DNA from: Euwallacea fornicatus
Taxonomy: Eukaryota > Arthropoda > Insecta > Coleoptera > Curculionidae
Length of the DNA: 64,000 nucleotides
Assembly (NCBI RefSeq): GCF_040115645.1
Contig: NC_089560.1
Location: 1,178,001-1,242,000 of the forward strand
Reading direction: 5' to 3'
The notes under the pieces were generated by a model that had not been told where the DNA came from, did not search any database, and saw nothing but the letters and a program-made list of their open reading frames with translations. Of this stretch, positions 10,651-23,206 are shown piece by piece (position 1 is the first letter of the stretch; each line of letters begins with the position of its first letter). A program made the position numbers and the translations under genes.

Positions 10651-13624
10651 CGTGTACATGCCTGAGGAAATGCATTAAAATTCTGAGAAAAACTGCCCAA
10701 AGTGGTCAAGAACACGGAAAATAAAATTGAGCGGGGTTACATTAGGTACAATGATCAAACACCGATCAAGTAAACCTTGTGGAATTATGATTCGTTTGGA
10801 ATTATTTTTTTTAATTATTTGATTGGTATTGGTTCGGAATCTTGTTAACAAATACTGTCGTTCTTGCAGCTATTTAGAGAACAGATAATATTAATTTTCC
10901 ACACGGCACGCCCTGTACTGCTTGGTGGTCTCCTATGGCCTTTTTATTTTCAATCGCCGAAAATTTAGTTCGGGTTGCCCTGTTTAAGCTGCGAGGTTAT
11001 AAATTTTGGAATGATTGATTTTATTAAGCATGTGATAAATTTGCGAGGGTTTCCTTAGCGACTTAACAAAATCCCAATAAAATGAGGCATTCGCTACACT
11101 TCTCATCGTACCTACACGTCAAATTACATGGAAAATCGAGTTTAGGAAAAAGGCCTCGCGAAATGGTAATTTTATATTGTTTATCGCAGGTGTTTCAAAC
11201 AAATGCAAATTTTTTTTTTTAAATTAGACGAACCTTTGCCTCGGAACTACGTCACTGGCTTTTACAACATCGCTTTGAAATCATAGCCCGTTTCCCGGAA
11301 GCAGCTGCAATTTCTTTCCTCCATAATTGAACTAGGACAATGATGCCTAAAGCGAATCTTTGCGCGGAGCTTCCTCTGGAGAATTGCTTATCAAAGACTG
11401 GAGAGCAGCAAAGGAGCAAGCAATTCCAGTTGTTGGGGGCAGGATAACCCCTGACTCGGACTTACCTCTCAGCGCTTCGGGAAATCATCAGTTGTCCTTT
11501 CCCATGTTAATCCTGGATTTATTCCAGGAAAATACTCCGGAGATTAGAAAAATTACTCTTTTTTTGTCTAGTTGTTTGGGCCAATTAGGTTGTCGAGCGG
11601 TGCGCTTTTGTAATGCGTAGATAATTGAAAATGTTGTATTGTGCAGCTGATATAAATTGAAATCGAGTTTTGCGAATTATTTAAATAACAAAATTGGCAA
11701 ATTGATAGAATTGAATATTTATGAACAAAGCTGATCAGTTCGTTTACGTATAGGTATGCGCGTTCATTATCATCAAACAGCTCCTAATTTTCTGTAGTTA
11801 ATGAATGTTGGATCTCCAATTAATATGTAAATTCTCAAATTTAAATTTCGGTCCCTCGCCGCAAAAATAATGCTTTATTCCGGACCCGCTGTGCTGTTTA
11901 CCGAATAAAAACCATGCAAATTTTTTTTTTCCCGGCTACTCGTCCGATTCTTTAATGTGGGTATCCTTTAATCTATGTAGGGCACGAAAAGTTTATTTCC
12001 TGGCCTAATGTATCCCATTTACGGCTCTATTATGCCGACCTCAATTTTTACACCAATATGATCGATATGGATGCTCTGCCGCCAACTATTAAATTACCGC
12101 TCAAAAACCGCACCGAAACATCTGTTCCCATTCCCCGTGACTTTTCTAGGCGGTTTAAAGTGTGCATTTATTCACCAGACTTCATTATTCTTGATCGATC
12201 GGATCTGAAGGAAATTCTTCCCAAATATGTATGCACCCCCACGTTTGCGTCATCCATAACTTGAGGTTTCGCGATGTTTGCACTTCAGGTCTAAGAACAA
12301 ACCCTTAAACCTATGTCATCGCGCGAGATCGATTCGATTTGGCTTCGATTTAATGCACAAAATGCTCGAATTTTATATTTCTGGCAAGGGTAATCAAGTT
12401 TGCTCCGTCAAATATCTTTGTTGAACGGGAGAGGGTTTAAGAATCGATTGATGTCTAGCCCATTGATAGCGATCTGTCAGGCGAACACCATCAAGGATAT
12501 TAATGCTCGGCTTGATAATTAATTATCAGTGTCTGGTGCACGAATTATACATATATGCAAACCCGATTGGAATTAATTAATCGTTTACCATCTTTTATTT
12601 ACGAGGACTTCCGAAGATTTACTATTGTGCATTGCCAGGAAAGATTAAAGTAGTGGCAATTATGAAATGTGAGAAAATTGCTTTGCTCGATCCTGGCACA
12701 GCTGGCAACAGTTCGGCTGTAGTAATTAAAGTTCCAAAAACCGATCGTTTGATGGGAGCTACTGAGCGAAGTGCGACGATTGTCCTATAGGAAATGAATT
12801 CAAACCGGCAAAGTAGAAAAATGACCATACAAGCCCAAATCTAACTGGAATACTCGATGGACGTTTCTGATCCGGATCGCGACCTATGGAAGAACAAATA
12901 AAGAAACCATTTGCGTTCGCCTGGATAACTGCATCGATCCGGAGAAAGTTGAGGCGAGAATTTGTGATATAATACTTAAATGATCGGGAGACGACACCAT
13001 CAAATCGGAACATATCTTGAAAATTCCTGGATCTGGCAATGGAATTTTACAAGCAATGCCCTGATATATTACCCGAATGATCTATTTCCGCGAGGGGCTT
13101 TTTCGGCTGCCGGCACAAGGTGAAAATGACCAATATGTGACAGTCTGGGCCCAGATTCTATAGGGGTGCGTGAAAATGAAACTTTCGTCCCATTAAATGG
13201 GTCAATAACATTTTTGGCTAATCCGCATCATCAGAAAATTTAGTTTCGCTCTGACACGTTAAATCAGGGCCCTGAACGCTGCTTCTGCAGGAATACGGGT
13301 GTAGAGGGTCCTTCCCGCAAAACGCGATTTTCCCCAAGTTTTTCCGAAAGTTTTAAAATGAGGAATATGTATGATGCATAGTTTTAGACCTTCATTCGGC
13401 ACTTGGGAGTCTCATAACAGGACCAATTGAGGATCACAGATCGACCAGTAACGACTGTATCTGTGCACTTAAGTCTCGTGTTCTTAAATTTATTTGCATA
13501 CTCGCACCCATCATCCATGTACCTACAGTATGTCAATTTCAAGATTTTGCCAATAATTCTCAAAATTGAATTTTTTCGTAGACCATTCAAAAACCGTTTC
13601 GGCAGAATGGAGGGGAAAGCAGTC
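10651..13624. other. Gene-free stretch; one orphan transposon-like end
   Basis: No gene recognised. A possible lone right end of a Tc1/mariner-like element is seen near 10900-10916 (reverse complement reads TA then CAGGGCGTGCCGTG), without a partner. Open frames at 11360-11620, 12058-12264 and 12622-13013 are short, lack a motif I recognise and have no clear splice context. Confidence 0.4.
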
Positions 13625-13626
13625 TA

Positions 13627-15219
13627 CTAGTGGTTGCAAGTTTCCACGTGTACCCCTAAGGAGGGCAGCTACCCCAAGTCTAAAATCTTAAGTCGACACA
13701 CCTATCATGTGACACCTCATTGCAAAGGCCTTTGCATGTTGCGCATAAAAAAACTAAGTTAATCAATTTTTGAAAAGTCGCAACATTTTTAATGCAGAAA
13801 TTTCACATCAAAATGTCCACGAAAACGGTTCAAAATGTTTATTTCAAAAAAGTTTTTTCGGTTTTTTCTCTTATTCTTTGTGGTCAAGGAATTTTTCAGT
13901 ACAACTTAACTTATTTATTGCTAGTTTTGCGTCGAAAACCATTTGTAAAAGTGGTGTACGCATTTATTGAACGAGTTGAAATAATTTATTATTTCGCCAG
14001 CGAAACCCGCTGTGCTTTACAGGCGGCTACTGCGTTTAATGTAAAGTAGCCACGTAAACATGTCAGCGATGCTTACGTGCGACTTCTTGTGTAGAAATTT
14101 GAAGTCACTGGATCAGTACAAAATATTAAAGCAAGGCAGCCCAGAATTTTGAATGAAGCAGCTCAACTTGGAATTTTAGGTCAAATCACAATGGGTTCAA
14201 CAATGTTGCTGCTTCAAATTTTGGAACTAAAAGGGGTCTCCCACGAATCGGTTTGAAAAGTTTTAAAGTCCAACAAATTTTTCCCCTAGAAAATGCACAT
14301 TCTTCAAGAACTAGCTGGTAACGATCCCGATAGACGAATTCAGTTTTGTGAAAAAATCATTGAGAAAATTCAGAGACGTTCCAACATCCTAAAAAACATT
14401 TCCTTCACTAACGAATTCACATTTGATTTAAAGTGAATTGTTAATGGACAAAATTATCATTATTAAGACAATAAAAATCCTGGTGTTGTACGGGAAGACA
14501 ATTCTCAATATCATGAAAAAGTTCATGTTTGGGCTGGCATTGTGAGGAATAAAATTATTGATTCCCTATTTCGCAACGAAAACTTGACAGGTGATATTTT
14601 TGTCGACTTGTGTGAAAATACAATCGAGCGTCAAACTGTTCAAGCCTTGGAAAATCAAATCGATAACGACTTGCAATTAGATGAAAATCTCTTACATCGT
14701 CAACTGGATGGTGCTTCACCGCATTACGCCCTAGAAACAAGACAGTGGCTAAATTATCTTTATCCAAGGACATGGGTTGGTCGCAGTAGAGCAATAGAAT
14801 GGCCACCGCGATCGCCGGATTCAACATCTCTCGATTTTTTTTCTTTAATAACACCAAATCTTTCGTTTGCGAAACTAAGCCGATCATTTTGCAAGATTTA
14901 CAGCATCGACCGATTGTCAATCTATTACCCCTGAAACATTCGAAAATGTGGGGGGAATAAGTTTATACTCGACTATTTTTTTGTTTGGAAAAAAATGGTG
15001 ATCATTTTGAACAGTTTTTGTGAATATTTTAATATGATATTTCTGAATTAAAAATGCTGCAACCTCTCAAATTTTTTTTTTTAACTAGTTTTTTGATACG
15101 TATAATAATTTACAAGACCTTTAAAATGAGGTATCACCTGATTGGGGTTGCTATTTAAAATTTTAAATTAGGACTACCTACTCCCCTTAGGGGTACACCT
15201 AGAAACTTGCAGCTACTAG
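13627..15219 (+). mobile_element. Tc1/mariner-superfamily element with DUF4817-type transposase
   Basis: Long TIRs of about 190 bp: the left start CTAGTGGTTGCAAGTTTCC matches the reverse-complemented right end CTAGTAGCTGCAAGTTTCT, and both arms contain GTGTACCCCTAAGG. A TA duplication is at 13625-13626 and 15220-15221; because the ends read TACTAG on both sides the exact boundary could shift by three bases. Length is 1593 bp. Confidence 0.88.
13969..15023 (+). pseudogene. DUF4817-type transposase pseudogene
   Basis: The N-terminus shows the helix-turn-helix signature of these insect transposases (ERVEIIYYFASETRCALQ, then AATAFN). The catalytic half is recognisable: WAGIVRNKIIDSLFRNENLT, then LDGASPHYALETRQWLNYL carrying the middle Asp, and IEWPPRSPDSTSLDFFS carrying the last Asp region. 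The C-terminus reads CQSITPETFENV and, after a frameshift, NGDHFEQF before the stop. Many frameshifts and stops lie between 14050 and 14540. The superfamily assignment is secure from the motifs; the exact clade would need a tree. Confidence 0.85.
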
Positions 15220-15221
15220 TA

Positions 15222-18200
15222 AACACCTTCCATGCTGTCAACACGGTTTTTAAATGCTCCAAAAAAATGTTCATTTTTAGAGTTATAGGCAATGTAAAGT
15301 TTTGAAATTGACACATGGTATACGTACAATAAAGCATTCGTTCTATTAATGGAAAATTTCTTCTTTTTCTTTTTCTAAATGCTCTTCCCTATTGCTTTAA
15401 CATTACAGTCAATATCCAATAATTATTCTAAAAATCGCTAAGTTATCAAATATCTCAGCTAATTCAAATCACAATGCTCCCAAACTGGCTTTAAGCTTAC
15501 CGTTCTTCGAAAACTTTTTGAAGACGATTATGAACGATTACTGTGAAGAAATGACTAGAGAATATAAAATTATCAAAATTGAAGGAAATTACGAGACAAT
15601 ATTGTTTTTACCATATAAATGATCTGTCGTTACCGGGACAATGGAAATCTTTATGTATTGAGAGAAGGTAATACTCAGTTTCCTAAAGAAATATATCTCT
15701 GGTGTGAGATTTTTGAAGACTGAATAGGATAGGTGAAGTTTGTTCGTTAACTATAAAATTATTCTCTTATGATAGACGTTATAAGAACTTGAAGAGCAAT
15801 GCTCATAGCTGGATGATCAAAATTTAGACTTTTAACAATTGCGTCCAGAGCCTCAGAAATGGGATTATCCCCCATTCAGGCGATTCGAAAAGTCAGTCGA
15901 GAATACAAAAATAAGTTTATATTCTTTTAGACAATCCGTCAATAAATGAATCAAACTTCATTTTCTTCACATTATTGCATTAGGGCTTTGCAGATCATTA
16001 AAATTTTATGCGTCAATGTAGGGGTGCCATAATTATTCTTAACCTGGGTTAGCTGGAAGTGTAGGGTAGTATTCAGTTTACAAACAATATTGATTTTGAG
16101 CATCCCCTTCGACATCCCGATTAACGTGTTTTCGGTCGTGAGCCTAATTTTGTTCATCGTAAAAAATAACGGAGGTGGCAGTTCGTACAAGTCTCGAGGC
16201 CAATCTTAGGAATTTTACTACTAGATCTTCACCATTGAAGTCAGTGCCAGACGACTTTATATTAAATTGTAAAATTATTTTATTCAATCGAAAGTTTTAA
16301 CGATATTTCAGCTTTACCGAGTCCTTTTAGACTCCCTAAACATTCGTCTTCTCTAGGCTGTTACCCTAAATTCATTCGGCTCTATTGCTAAGTACTAAAA
16401 ATAAAATATAGATCCCACGAGACAAACTTCGCAAGAATTTAGACCGACGAGTGATTTATCATAGACCCTGGAGTTTTTCAATCAACATATAGGTTTTTCT
16501 GTGTACGATATATATTACGAAACAGATTTTACATTTTACGTCGAATTTACAACATCCATATTATGCATAACTTAAAGTAATGCGGTCAGCATCAAAGGCG
16601 GGCATAATGTTAATTTGTTAGTTCACGTCTGTGGTTTAAGTAGCGTTTCAACGTCTAACAGACTCAAGAGGTACGACGTGAATAACAAAGCTAACAGGAT
16701 GCATTTTTTTTTTCGATATTTGAATGAACATTTTTTTAAATTATTTGTCAGTAAGATCGAAAGTTATGTTATTTTGTCGATTCTTCTCTGCCTGTAAATT
16801 ATTCTCAATCATGTAGATACTCAATTGTATAGGGGAGGGTATTTTTAACATTTTATTTAATAATTTCGTATCTATTCAATAATCCAAAACGAGGACAGCT
16901 ATAACGTCGGTTCAATTAGGAATATGTATGGTTGAAACAATGGATCGTATAGTTAAGTACATGTAAAATTGGTCTAATGACTTTAGTTGATGTAACGACT
17001 GAGGAGTAGAACGTTCCCCGGGAAATGACACAAATACACGTCATTTTGATGTAATTTCCGAGGAGAATTCTAACGTGCTATTTGTTAATTTGCCGGTAAT
17101 ACCTAGTGAAGCGACATTGATAGTCACTCTCCCATGCCGATTACCGGTCGCATCGCTTCACCAAATAGAGCGTCTAAGGTCACAATACGCTCGTGGCAAA
17201 ACATATTTTTCCTCATTTTTGAGCGAAGCTCCTTTCCAGTTCTTGGCTGTGTGGTATCACTTTTCACACTTGTAAGAAAAATAACTTTCTCAACGCATCA
17301 ATGCACAACGGAATATCTATCGGCTTGTCGACAAGGCCCACCTAAAGAATGGAAACCGCAACTAAAAAACTATATCCAGAAAAAATCCAGCTGGAATTTT
17401 TCCGGACGTGGTCGTTTCGATTTCACATTGAAAACATTACTTTGCTCAGATCATACACTTCGCTGGCTTAAGCGCTCGCCTGTTTATCTTATTGTCGCTA
17501 TAAATTCAATCTCTTATGTAACTAACGTTTTACTTTCTGTAATTTAAGATTTAGATGGTAGTTTACATTGTTGGTTAGATTCCGTGCGGAGTTCCGTTAA
17601 AGAATTGCCCGGAAAGAAGGCGCAACATTAGTTGGCGCTCTGTTTCGTAGCGTCTTCCAACTTCAACATTCCGCTATTCACATAAAAGTTTGATAAACGG
17701 TTATAAGCTCTATCCGAATCTGACAAATGGGCTTCTAATTTTCGTAAAAAGCTCCTCTAATCCGATTTTAATGACCGCAGGAACTAGGCATACACAAAAA
17801 GAGATTTTAAAGATTAACTTGGACCCACAGAATTTTCACTGGCGTGCCATTTGGAATCTTGGGGCTCGTGTATTGATTACTTTTGGGTCATTGCAAGGGC
17901 AATCAAAACTGTCCGCTGACCTAAATTTACCTAATATTCGGAGCCTAGGATTCAGAAACTTCGTTAGCAGGGAATCTTTATAGCTCCCATAAAACGAGAT
18001 CTCCTCGTCTGGTTTTTGCCGGACTATAACGCCAAAAACATGATGGCCATAACAACGCCAAACCGCGATTACTCGCTCGTTTATAACTTCCAAAAATGCG
18101 TCCCGATGTCCAATAAATACTTGGACGATACGGTGTTTACAAAGGAATCGGTTTTACGAGGACATTCCTATATAAATTTGGAGGTTTTATTAGATTAAAC

Positions 18201-19106
18201 CAGCGCTTTGGATGCGCTGGATGCTTTCCTGTAGCCTAAACTTTTGAGTTTATGCTCAAACTTGCTGCGTTTGCTTTGAATATATTTCGGAAAATTTATT
18301 GCCCTTTCATGTAAATTATTTTTCTATAGGTAATTTGGTAGATTTCTTGCACAATCCGACTGGATACGATTCCCATTCGTCACCAATAGATCTTAAAGGG
18401 GCGCTAGTGTAGCTAAATACGAAGGCTTTAAAACTGAATTTGGTCGATTAATTATTCGGGGGACCATCACTTGCACTAGAGCAACTTAATTTCGTGTAAC
18501 AACCAATCTGAATATTGTTCAGGCGATAAATTTCATTTGTCGCGAGCTCAGAACAGAACATGCCCGATCAGGACCTGATTGATGTCCTGCAAACTGATAG
18601 TAATCTGCCTGTAATGCACGAGGACTCTCGAACGCATTAGGGCATGTGGATAATTAATTAACAGCAAATTTTAAGCGGGTCAGGTGGAATGTTGTCAACT
18701 GCGCTTAGGTTGACTGCATGGAATTTGCGAAGATAAGACCCAAAGCAAATGTTAGTTTTGTCAACCCCAATTATGTTATCGTATCGCTTAAAGTCTGTTA
18801 AAACGATATTTTTGGGAAAATAAGGCTCATTAGCTAGGAAACGAAATTCGAAATTTTGGGAAAAATTACAGAACTCTCAACTCGGATCGGTCTGATAGTC
18901 CACTATGTCCTTCAAGGGAAATGCATGGTGGCGTATTTCATCCCCCCTTTTTTTATAGCTGGGTTATTATTGAAAGACTGATGTTGATATTGTGATATCG
19001 TCGAAATCGGTTGGATAATTCAGGCGAAGCGAATTCAAAACTAAAACATTAAATTGGCATTAAAAAATTAATAAAAAATAGAACAAAAATCCATTTAAAA
19101 CAATTA
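15222..19106. other. Gene-free stretch, probably intronic
   Basis: No recognisable gene or transposon. The longest frame, 17134-17547 (137 codons), has no family motif I know and no obvious splice context. A small imperfect hairpin around CCAGCGC / GCGCTGG sits near 18199-18221. The stretch at about 18480-18660 is less AT-biased than its surroundings and could be conserved noncoding DNA, which cannot be judged from one sequence. Confidence 0.4.
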
Positions 19107-19108
19107 TA

Positions 19109-20044
19109 CGAGGTGCTGATTAAGCATGGTTTAATAATTTTAGTAAAAAAACTTACGATGATCGATATTGTACAGGGTGTCCAAAATTTACAGTCAAATT
19201 TTTCAAATTTTGCAGTATTTTACTTTTCTTGTTTTAGACTGGGGCCGCCCTTTGTTTTAACGTAGTTCTTTATAGAATTCAAAAACTAACATTTTTCTAA
19301 TTACGTCTTTGTCGCAATTCCCAACATGTCAAAAGTTATTCGCCGAAAACCATTCCAATAGTAATTAAAATGAATAGGAAAATTGAGGGGGCCACGCAAA
19401 AAGAATTATTCATAGAACTCATTTTATAATTACAATTATCTTAAAACTATTACAAATCGAAAGAAAATTCTTTTAAAGACACAAATTAAAACGATTATGA
19501 AAAGGCCTTGTAACTCTCTGCGAAGTATGAAAAAGTCGAAGATAGCCCTGAACAAATTTTACGTTATTAATATTTTTATTGCAATGTTAAAGAATGTTAA
19601 CATCGCATTATTAACGAGTTAAGTTCTAAATATTATAAATCTAATTTTTCTTTTGTCGTGCAGTGCAATCGATAAGAGTTCGTGGACATGACCTTCGTAT
19701 TAGGAGAATGCTCAGCGTTAGCCAGACCGAAGACATCCGGACAAAAGTTCTATGAATAATTCGTTTTCACAGTCACCATAATTTGTTATTCATATTAATT
19801 ACTATTGGGATGGTTTTCGGCGAATAACTTTTGACATGTTAGGAACTGCGACAGACGTGCAATTAGAAAAATTGAATTCTACAAAGAACTAGATCAAAAT
19901 ACACGGAGGGCCCAATTTAAAATAAGAAAAATAAAATAATTTAAAGTTTTAAAAATTTGACTCTAATTTCTGAACATTCTGTATAATATCGATAATCGCA
20001 ACTTTTTAAATAAAACTATTGAACCATCCTTGATGACCACTTCG
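19109..20044. mobile_element. Short palindromic MITE split at its centre by another MITE
   Basis: The two outer arms (19109-19170 and 19984-20044) are inverted repeats: CGAGGTGCTGATTAAGCATG on the left against CGAAGTGGTCATCAAGGATG from the right. They continue to GATCGATATT / AATATCGAT beside the inserted element. A TA duplication is at 19107-19108 and 20045-20046. Without the insert this is a palindrome of about 125 bp with TA at its middle. Confidence 0.75.
19173..19981. mobile_element. Non-autonomous Tc1/mariner-type MITE with about 200-bp arms
   Basis: The ends are CAGGGTGTCCAAAATTTACA (left) and CAGAATGTTCAGAAATTAGA (right, reverse complement). The arms share long matches, such as AACATGTCAAAAGTTATTCG. 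TA duplications are at 19171-19172 and 19982-19983. The middle (about 19420-19740) shows no transposase. Confidence 0.85.
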
Positions 20045-20219
20045 TATAGTGTCTTTAAATAGACATTATTTCAGTTTTTTGATTAACTTTCCAAACCAGA
20101 AGTTCAAATGCCATTTTTTTAAGTTTTCAGTTTTTGTTCGTCGATATTATCTGACCTATTTCAACAAAATTTTAGGAATTTGTAGACAATTACAGAAATC
20201 ACTTAAATGTGAAAAAATA

Positions 20220-20396
20220 TCGGGTGTCCCATGAAAGAATTGTTCGGTATCGTCACGCTCTTTTAGGTCACCCAGTTTATTTATAAATATTTTCGCGAGG
20301 AACGTCCCAAGACATAGGTAAAGTATGTACAATATCAAAATGCCACTTCCATTAATAACCGAGCTATAGTAGTCGAGAGGGAAATGGGCCACGCTG
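20220..20396. mobile_element. Possible short MITE
   Basis: A TA-flanked block starts TCGGGTGTCCCATG, and the reverse complement of the other end starts CAGCGTGGCCCATT. Only about 14 bases match, but both look like Tc1/mariner-type ends and both are next to TA (20218-20219 and 20397-20398). There is no coding content. Confidence 0.42.
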
Positions 20397-20474
20397 TATA
20401 AACTGGAAATTGTGGATTGGAAGAATGCTCTATTTGATAATATGAGCTTATCAAAATTTATATGGTATTAATTC

Positions 20475-21060
20475 CTTCGATGGCATATCACTTTAACCCA
20501 CCAAAAGTTATAGGTTTCTTCGTTGAATAAATGACTTCTTTGATATTGCAATACCTGATTAGAAAATATTGCCGATTTTTTAATTTATATTCTATATAAT
20601 TATCTGTAGGCTTTATATATGGAAATAGCGGTATCGGGTGGGGTAAAATAAACAAAAAAAAAACAGTTGAAAAATCTTATAAATAATATAATGAAACCTA
20701 ATCTAACCATTGCCAAACACACCATGTGTATTTTAACTGTTTATCAATAATGGTATATGTTTGTTTTCATTTCGATAAGAACGGTTAAGTTAGGTTAGTT
20801 TAGGTTTTGTCGCGTTTGGCCATGGTTAAGTTAAATTGAGTTTCATTATATTATTTATTGCATTTTTCAACTATTTTTTTTACCCCACCCAGTATCTCTA
20901 TTCACTCCATGGTCCTGAAAGCTTGTGGATACTTAGATGAAAAATAAGTTAAAATATCCACAATTTTTTGTAATAAATCACGTATTACAATATCAAAAAA
21001 AGTAATTAAGAAAAAAAGACACCAATGGCTTTTGGTGGATTAAAGTGATATGGGCCCATT
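20475..21060. repeat. Large imperfect palindrome interrupted at its centre by a MITE
   Basis: The left arm (about 20475-20631) and right arm (about 20895-21060) are inverted repeats; both contain CATATCACTTTAA followed by CCACCAAAAG in inverted orientation, and GATATTG with TAATACG or CAATACC. I cannot define its terminal TA or TIR ends. The MITE at 20634-20892 sits near the middle. Confidence 0.7.
20634..20892. mobile_element. Short MITE with about 95-bp TIRs
   Basis: The left end TCGGGTGGGGTAAAATAAAC matches the reverse-complemented right end CTGGGTGGGGTAAAAAAAAT, and the arms share ATAAATAATATAATGAAAC. TA duplications are at 20632-20633 and 20893-20894. Length is 259 bp, nearly all of it palindromic. 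Confidence 0.82.
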
Positions 21061-23204
21061 CCTTCTGTCCAGATTTTCTTACATACATCATAGCCCTCCA
21101 ATCTATTGGTTACTGGTACCCTCTTGATTATCCCGGAAACTGAACTGCTAGCAAACTCAGCTGGACAAAAGGCTGCAATATGCTTCCTGACTTTTGCTGT
21201 GGATCTGGTAGGGGATTCTCCTCTAAATGGTATGGGGCTTCGATTATTTGCAAACCATATGTACAGACAAATGATTGTATTATGTATAGATTTTTCTGTC
21301 AGTTCGCTCTTGGCCTTCGTAGTCTTAACTACTGGATATTACAACAATTTCGTTTTCTGTGGAAAAAAAATTATACCGCCCTTATTTCCGTCTTAAATCA
21401 ATTAGTTTACAGGCTTCCGACATTTCATTAAAGTGGCACTAACAAAACCCTAAATTTCTCCGCGTTGGTTATATTTCACAATTTTGATGTCCAATATAAA
21501 GGCTTCGCATTGTTTTTAGAGCGCAATTTCCGAGATATTAAAATTTAATTGAATATGTGAAGTCGGTAGGTTTGGTGCATTCTAACCCTAAACATCAAAT
21601 CAATAAAATAGAGTTATTACGTCCCAGAAGGCAGGCGAGAAAATATTTCATTTTTCAAGTTAAATTAATAAAAAATTGAAATCAATTGCATTTTTTTTTA
21701 GCACATTTTTGGTTGATAAGTCTTATCTCCCGCTGTTAAACTTGGCCTTAATGAGCTCATCCCAGATTTTTCATAGTTAACCGAAATATTAAACTTGCCT
21801 TTTGCACCGTCAGGCTTCAGGCAAGCAATTATGAGATATTAATGTCAAATGTAAAGGGAAATTTACGAGCTGTTTTACATTTTTAATCACAAGCTTATTT
21901 CGCTTTTGCTGCAGTATTCGAGGGAAAATGCCAGATATTTCACTTTTTATCATTCGCTGCCATCAGTGCTAATTCGCTTTTGCAATCAGCGATTTTGGGA
22001 AGAGTCTTGCAAGTTTGTTGTCGACTTTATGAAATTAATAAAGATCCGGAAGTGGAAACATACAAAGGTTTGCCGGTTCATAATCGTCAAAAAAACAATT
22101 TTATTTTCAATGAAAATGCCTTTTCAATTTCTCTATCTCTTATCCCCTCTTTGTTCAGGGCGTACAAAGAGCAGAGTGATTAAAAGGGTAGGTCCCCTTT
22201 TCACGTCCAGGCGGGCTAGATATTTTATATCATTCCCCCTCCATAAGGAAATATAAATTCCTGTCAGCATCAGCACTATTTTTAAGTAATTTTCTATGTT
22301 ATAACAGACAATGCATTTCTTTTTCAGGTGAGGTTGAGGCCAAACAAATAACCAAAAATTATCATCCTGGAAAAATTATCCATAAAATCGTTTAGATGAG
22401 TAAGTCCTGCTCAGTGTTGTACTGTGTTTTGTCTGTGAATTCGTTGTACCTCTGTTGTAAACTCGCTACCATGTTTTACACAACTACAAAACATGCCTTT
22501 CTGTGTATGCATAATTTGTGTGGACATGTTGTTTGTTTATGTTTTATGTTAGTTACGTTATCGATGCCTCTCTGCGTATATTTAATCCAACGATGTTTTT
22601 CAAATTCTGAGTGTATCCAGACGAATTATACGGTGAAACAGCGACTCATAATTTTAAAGGGATGACAATGAATATAAGCTTTCTCGTTTTTCATAGCTAG
22701 ATATTTGATCTGCAAAAAGCATTTAAGATCCAGTAAAGAGGCACCGAGGCGCCTCTTGGTCAATACGTGACGCGCCTTTCAATGCTGAGCACTCCTTAAA
22801 AATATTGCGCTTTTCTTATGTCTGTCCTTTAAGATCATGGAAAACATTAGCGACAAGTTGTCGTGTAAGGGCAAGTTTGAACTTGCCGAAGTGTGTGCAG
22901 GATATAATGCTTCGACAAAAATGTTCGGAAAGAAAACTTATAATAAATACCAATACAGTATTTTTCTCAGAAATATTCCGCTACGAACTGTTAAAAAATC
23001 CTTGTGAAAGTTCAATGGGAGGAAAGTTCAGAATTTGTTGTTATTAATTTCATTTTCCCTCAGAAGTTCTTCCATAAGTTTATTGTGTCAACATGGAAAG
23101 AGTATCGATTTTGCCAGGAGTAAGACCGCTGAAGCTCTATGTTCAGCATTAATGCTTGCAAGACGCGTGAACAGCTAAGGCAAAGTAGCCTTTATTTGTA
23201 TCGA
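21061..23204. other. Gene-free stretch
   Basis: No recognisable gene. ORFs at 21106-21396, 21906-22256 and 22396-22665 are short and motif-free; several are cysteine-rich or hydrophobic only because of base composition. The 10-base palindrome GAGGCGCCTC lies at about 22748-22757. Confidence 0.4.
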
Positions 23205-23206
23205 TA

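Noticed and set aside
12622..13013. Overlapping open frames on the minus strand and a plus-strand stretch reading like RTNKETICVRLDNCIDPEKV
   Set aside because: The plus-strand stretch is broken by several stops and I could not place it in any family; not enough to call a pseudogene.
17134..17547. 137-codon open frame on the + strand
   Set aside because: No recognisable domain, no codon or splice support, overlapping frames of similar size; probably a chance ORF.
20780..20812. TTAGG-like words (AAGTTAGGTTAGTTTAGGTT) suggesting an insect telomeric repeat
   Set aside because: Only two or three imperfect copies inside a MITE; not a telomeric array.
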